Shown here: positions 4,971 through 6,235 of the stretch, one piece after another
How the letters are laid out: each line of letters starts with the position of its first letter
Numbering within the stretch: the first letter of the stretch is position 1
Assembly (NCBI GenBank): GCA_937974415.1
Contig: CALJXB010000342.1
Location: 1 to 6,235, forward strand
Length of the DNA: 6,235 nt
Origin: an uncultured Kiloniellales bacterium
GTDB taxonomy: Bacteria; Pseudomonadota; Alphaproteobacteria; Kiloniellales; JAKSDN01
Direction of reading: 5' to 3'
Position numbers and translations under genes: made by a program
The notes under the pieces: generated by a model
What the model was told of the DNA's origin: nothing
What the model saw: only the letters and a program-made list of their open reading frames with translations
The model's database searches: none

Positions 4971-5801
4971 TCAACCGCCGGACTTCTGGATCATATGCAC
5001 CGTCTGCTGAGGATAGGGGATGGAGATGCCTTCGCTGTCCATTTTCTCCTTCAGCGCGCGGGTCATGTCGAACTTCAGCGCCCAGTAATCGGCGGCGTCG
5101 CACCAGACCCGGATGACAAAGTTCACCGAACTGTCCGCCAGTTCTGAGACGGCAACCATGGGCTCCGGGTCCTTCAGCACGCGGTCGTCCGCGCCGATGG
5201 TCTGATTAATCGCCGCGACCGCCATCTCGATGTTGTCCTCGTAGCTGATGCCGAGAGCGAGGTCGACCCGGCGGGTGTCGTGGAAACTGTAGTTGACCAC
5301 GGAGGAGCCCCAAACCTGGCTGTTGGGCACGATGATCTGCACGTTGTCGGGCGTCGACAACTCGCTGATGAACAGGGTCACCGCCTTGACGGTGCCGGCC
5401 TGGCCGGCCACCTCGACATAGTCGCCAATCTTGAAGGGGCGGAAGATCAGGATCATGACGCCGGCCGCCACGTTGCTGAGGGTGCCCTGCAAGGCTAAGC
5501 CGATGGCGAGGCCCGCGGCGCCCAGCACGGCAATCAAGCTGGCGGTCTGCACGCCGAACTGGGACAGCACCATCAGGCCGGTGAAAATCAGCACCAGGTA
5601 TTTCGCCAGGCTGGCGAAGAACCCGGTCAGCATGGCGTCGACCTTGTCCGACCTGTTGAGCGCCTTGCTGACGGCCCCGTGCGCCCATTTCGATGCGATC
5701 CATCCGATGATGAGAATTGCGATGGCGCCGATCACGTCCAAGCCGTATTCCGTGACGATCGCCACGACCTGGTCGGCCGTTTCCTTTACCGACACTTCCA
5801 T
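4971..5801 (-). CDS. mscS: Small-conductance mechanosensitive channel MscS
   Basis: A 276-residue homologue of E. coli MscS (286 aa), the heptameric inner-membrane channel that opens under membrane tension and vents solutes after osmotic downshock. Three membrane helices are visible: about 20-42, 61-82 and the pore helix TM3 at 86-120. TM3 carries QTASLIAVLGAAGLAIGLAL (85-104), with the Gly/Ala packing repeat; L98 and L102 align with the E. coli gate leucines L105 and L109, and Q105-G106 with the Q112-G113 kink. FRPFKIGDYVEV (120-131), AGTVKAVTLF, the VPNSQVWGSSVVNYS segment (158-172) and the C-terminal GISIPYPQQTVHM (258-270) complete the cytoplasmic vestibule. This is the basic three-helix form with no extra domains. 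The start ATG follows AAGGGGGAG by five bases. It is the first of three minus-strand genes, with a candidate promoter about 170 bp upstream in an AT-rich island. Confidence 0.96.
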   Translation of the reverse strand: MEVSVKETADQVVAIVTEYGLDVIGAIAILIIGWIASKWAHGAVSKALNRSDKVDAMLTGFFASLAKYLVLIFTGLMVLSQFGVQTASLIAVLGAAGLAIGLALQGTLSNVAAGVMILIFRPFKIGDYVEVAGQAGTVKAVTLFISELSTPDNVQIIVPNSQVWGSSVVNYSFHDTRRVDLALGISYEDNIEMAVAAINQTIGADDRVLKDPEPMVAVSELADSSVNFVIRVWCDAADYWALKFDMTRALKEKMDSEGISIPYPQQTVHMIQKSGG

Positions 5802-6206
5802 GTCATCTCCCCCTTGTTTGCCCTAGGCCTCACGGTGCTCTTTGCCGTCGGGCCGACCGTTTAGTGATAACCCGCGGCCGGAAAAGCTTCCTTTCCAGGC
5901 CAAGACCGAGGCCAACCGCTCCCACGACTCCGGCATGGCAGGCATCGCCGCCGTGCCGCTGGCCGGAGATCTTTATATATCTAAAATCTGAGAAATCAAT
6001 CGTAACCGACTGTTAGCCAATATTTAAAGAACGGAAGCCTTTCCAACCAGAGGGGGGCGCAACGACGCAGAGACCCCCGTCGCCCGGACTGCGCCACCTG
6101 GATCCCTTGGCTCAAGATCCCGCAGGCCTGCGGCTTGCCCGCCCGGCGCGCGTCGCCTAAGTAGTCAGGCAACAAGCCCCGTTCACCTGATCACGTCTCG
6201 AGCGAC
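5802..6206. other. Gene-free region with AT-rich island
   Basis: About 400 bases with no convincing open reading frame on either strand. The part next to mscS (5820-5965) is G+C-rich with short inverted repeats such as GGAAA and TTTCC near 5880-5900. The AT-rich island runs from about 5968 to 6035 and contains the candidate mscS promoter and the run CAATATTTAAAG. Beyond it lie a G-run and C-run (6053-6085) that could pair weakly, and the 14-bp palindrome CCGCAGGCCTGCGG (6120-6133). No tRNA or rRNA pattern was recognised. A small RNA is possible but nothing shows it. Confidence 0.55.
5972..5999 (-). promoter_or_regulatory. Candidate sigma-70 promoter for mscS
   Basis: On the minus strand TTGATT (5999-5994) is followed after 16 bases by TATAAA (5977-5972), both close to consensus and set in a markedly AT-rich island within a G+C-rich window. 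Transcription would begin near 5965, leaving a leader of about 160 bases before the mscS ATG. No closer promoter of similar quality was seen. Confidence 0.42.
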
Positions 6207-6235
6207 ATGTCCCTTTGGCTGATCCTGGGCGCCCT
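6207..6235 (+). CDS. Possible start of the next gene, cut by window edge
   Basis: ATG at 6207 opens a frame reading MSLWLILGA to the edge, which looks like the hydrophobic beginning of an exported or membrane protein. Only nine full codons are visible and the ribosome site is poor (GAG about five bases upstream). It is proposed because of the hydrophobic start and the long gene-free stretch before it. Confidence 0.25.

Noticed and set aside
4524..5147. 207-residue plus-strand frame opposite the VOC gene and the mscS 3' end
   Set aside because: It spans two real genes on the opposite strand and has no domain.
6120..6133. Perfect 14-bp palindrome CCGCAGGCCTGCGG
   Set aside because: At this base composition about one such palindrome is expected by chance in a window of this size, so it is noted but not claimed as an operator.

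Overview
The window is G+C-rich bacterial chromosome, most likely from an alphaproteobacterium (Rhodospirillales-like). This rests on gene content, dense GC-ending codons and GANTC (CcrM-type) sites near one gene start. No rRNA, tRNA, CRISPR or mobile-element signature was seen, so the taxonomic call is inference.

Layout: (1) 1-411, minus strand, the N-terminal 137 residues of a membrane-anchored AsmA-like protein cut by the window edge. (2) 587-2272, minus strand, a tight three-gene operon read in the order 2272 to 587: a 143-aa secreted Cys/His protein, a 183-aa secreted four-Cys protein, and a SCO1/SenC-family thioredoxin-fold protein with its CxxxC and distal His. (3) 2544-3758, plus strand, a CaiB/BaiF (family III) CoA-transferase resembling succinate-hydroxymethylglutarate CoA-transferases, divergent from the Sco operon across a 271-bp control region. 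(4) 3772-5801, minus strand, three co-directional genes: an MscS mechanosensitive channel, a VOC-superfamily metalloprotein and an orphan single-pass coiled-coil membrane protein. (5) 5802-6206, about 400 bp with no gene but an AT-rich island holding a plausible mscS promoter. (6) A possible next start codon on the plus strand at 6207.

The part most likely to be undescribed is the Sco operon. Both small secreted proteins next to Sco share an ordered pattern (V-D-x-x-C, then C-x3-C, then G-x-L and DG-x(n)-G-x-K blocks). They look like divergent copies of one domain that kept its cysteines. Together with Sco they suggest an envelope copper-delivery or thiol-relay module, perhaps for the Cu-A site of a haem-copper oxidase. 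No oxidase gene lies in the window, so the role is inferred. The remaining genes look like ordinary metabolic and osmotic-stress genes with no clear link to that module.
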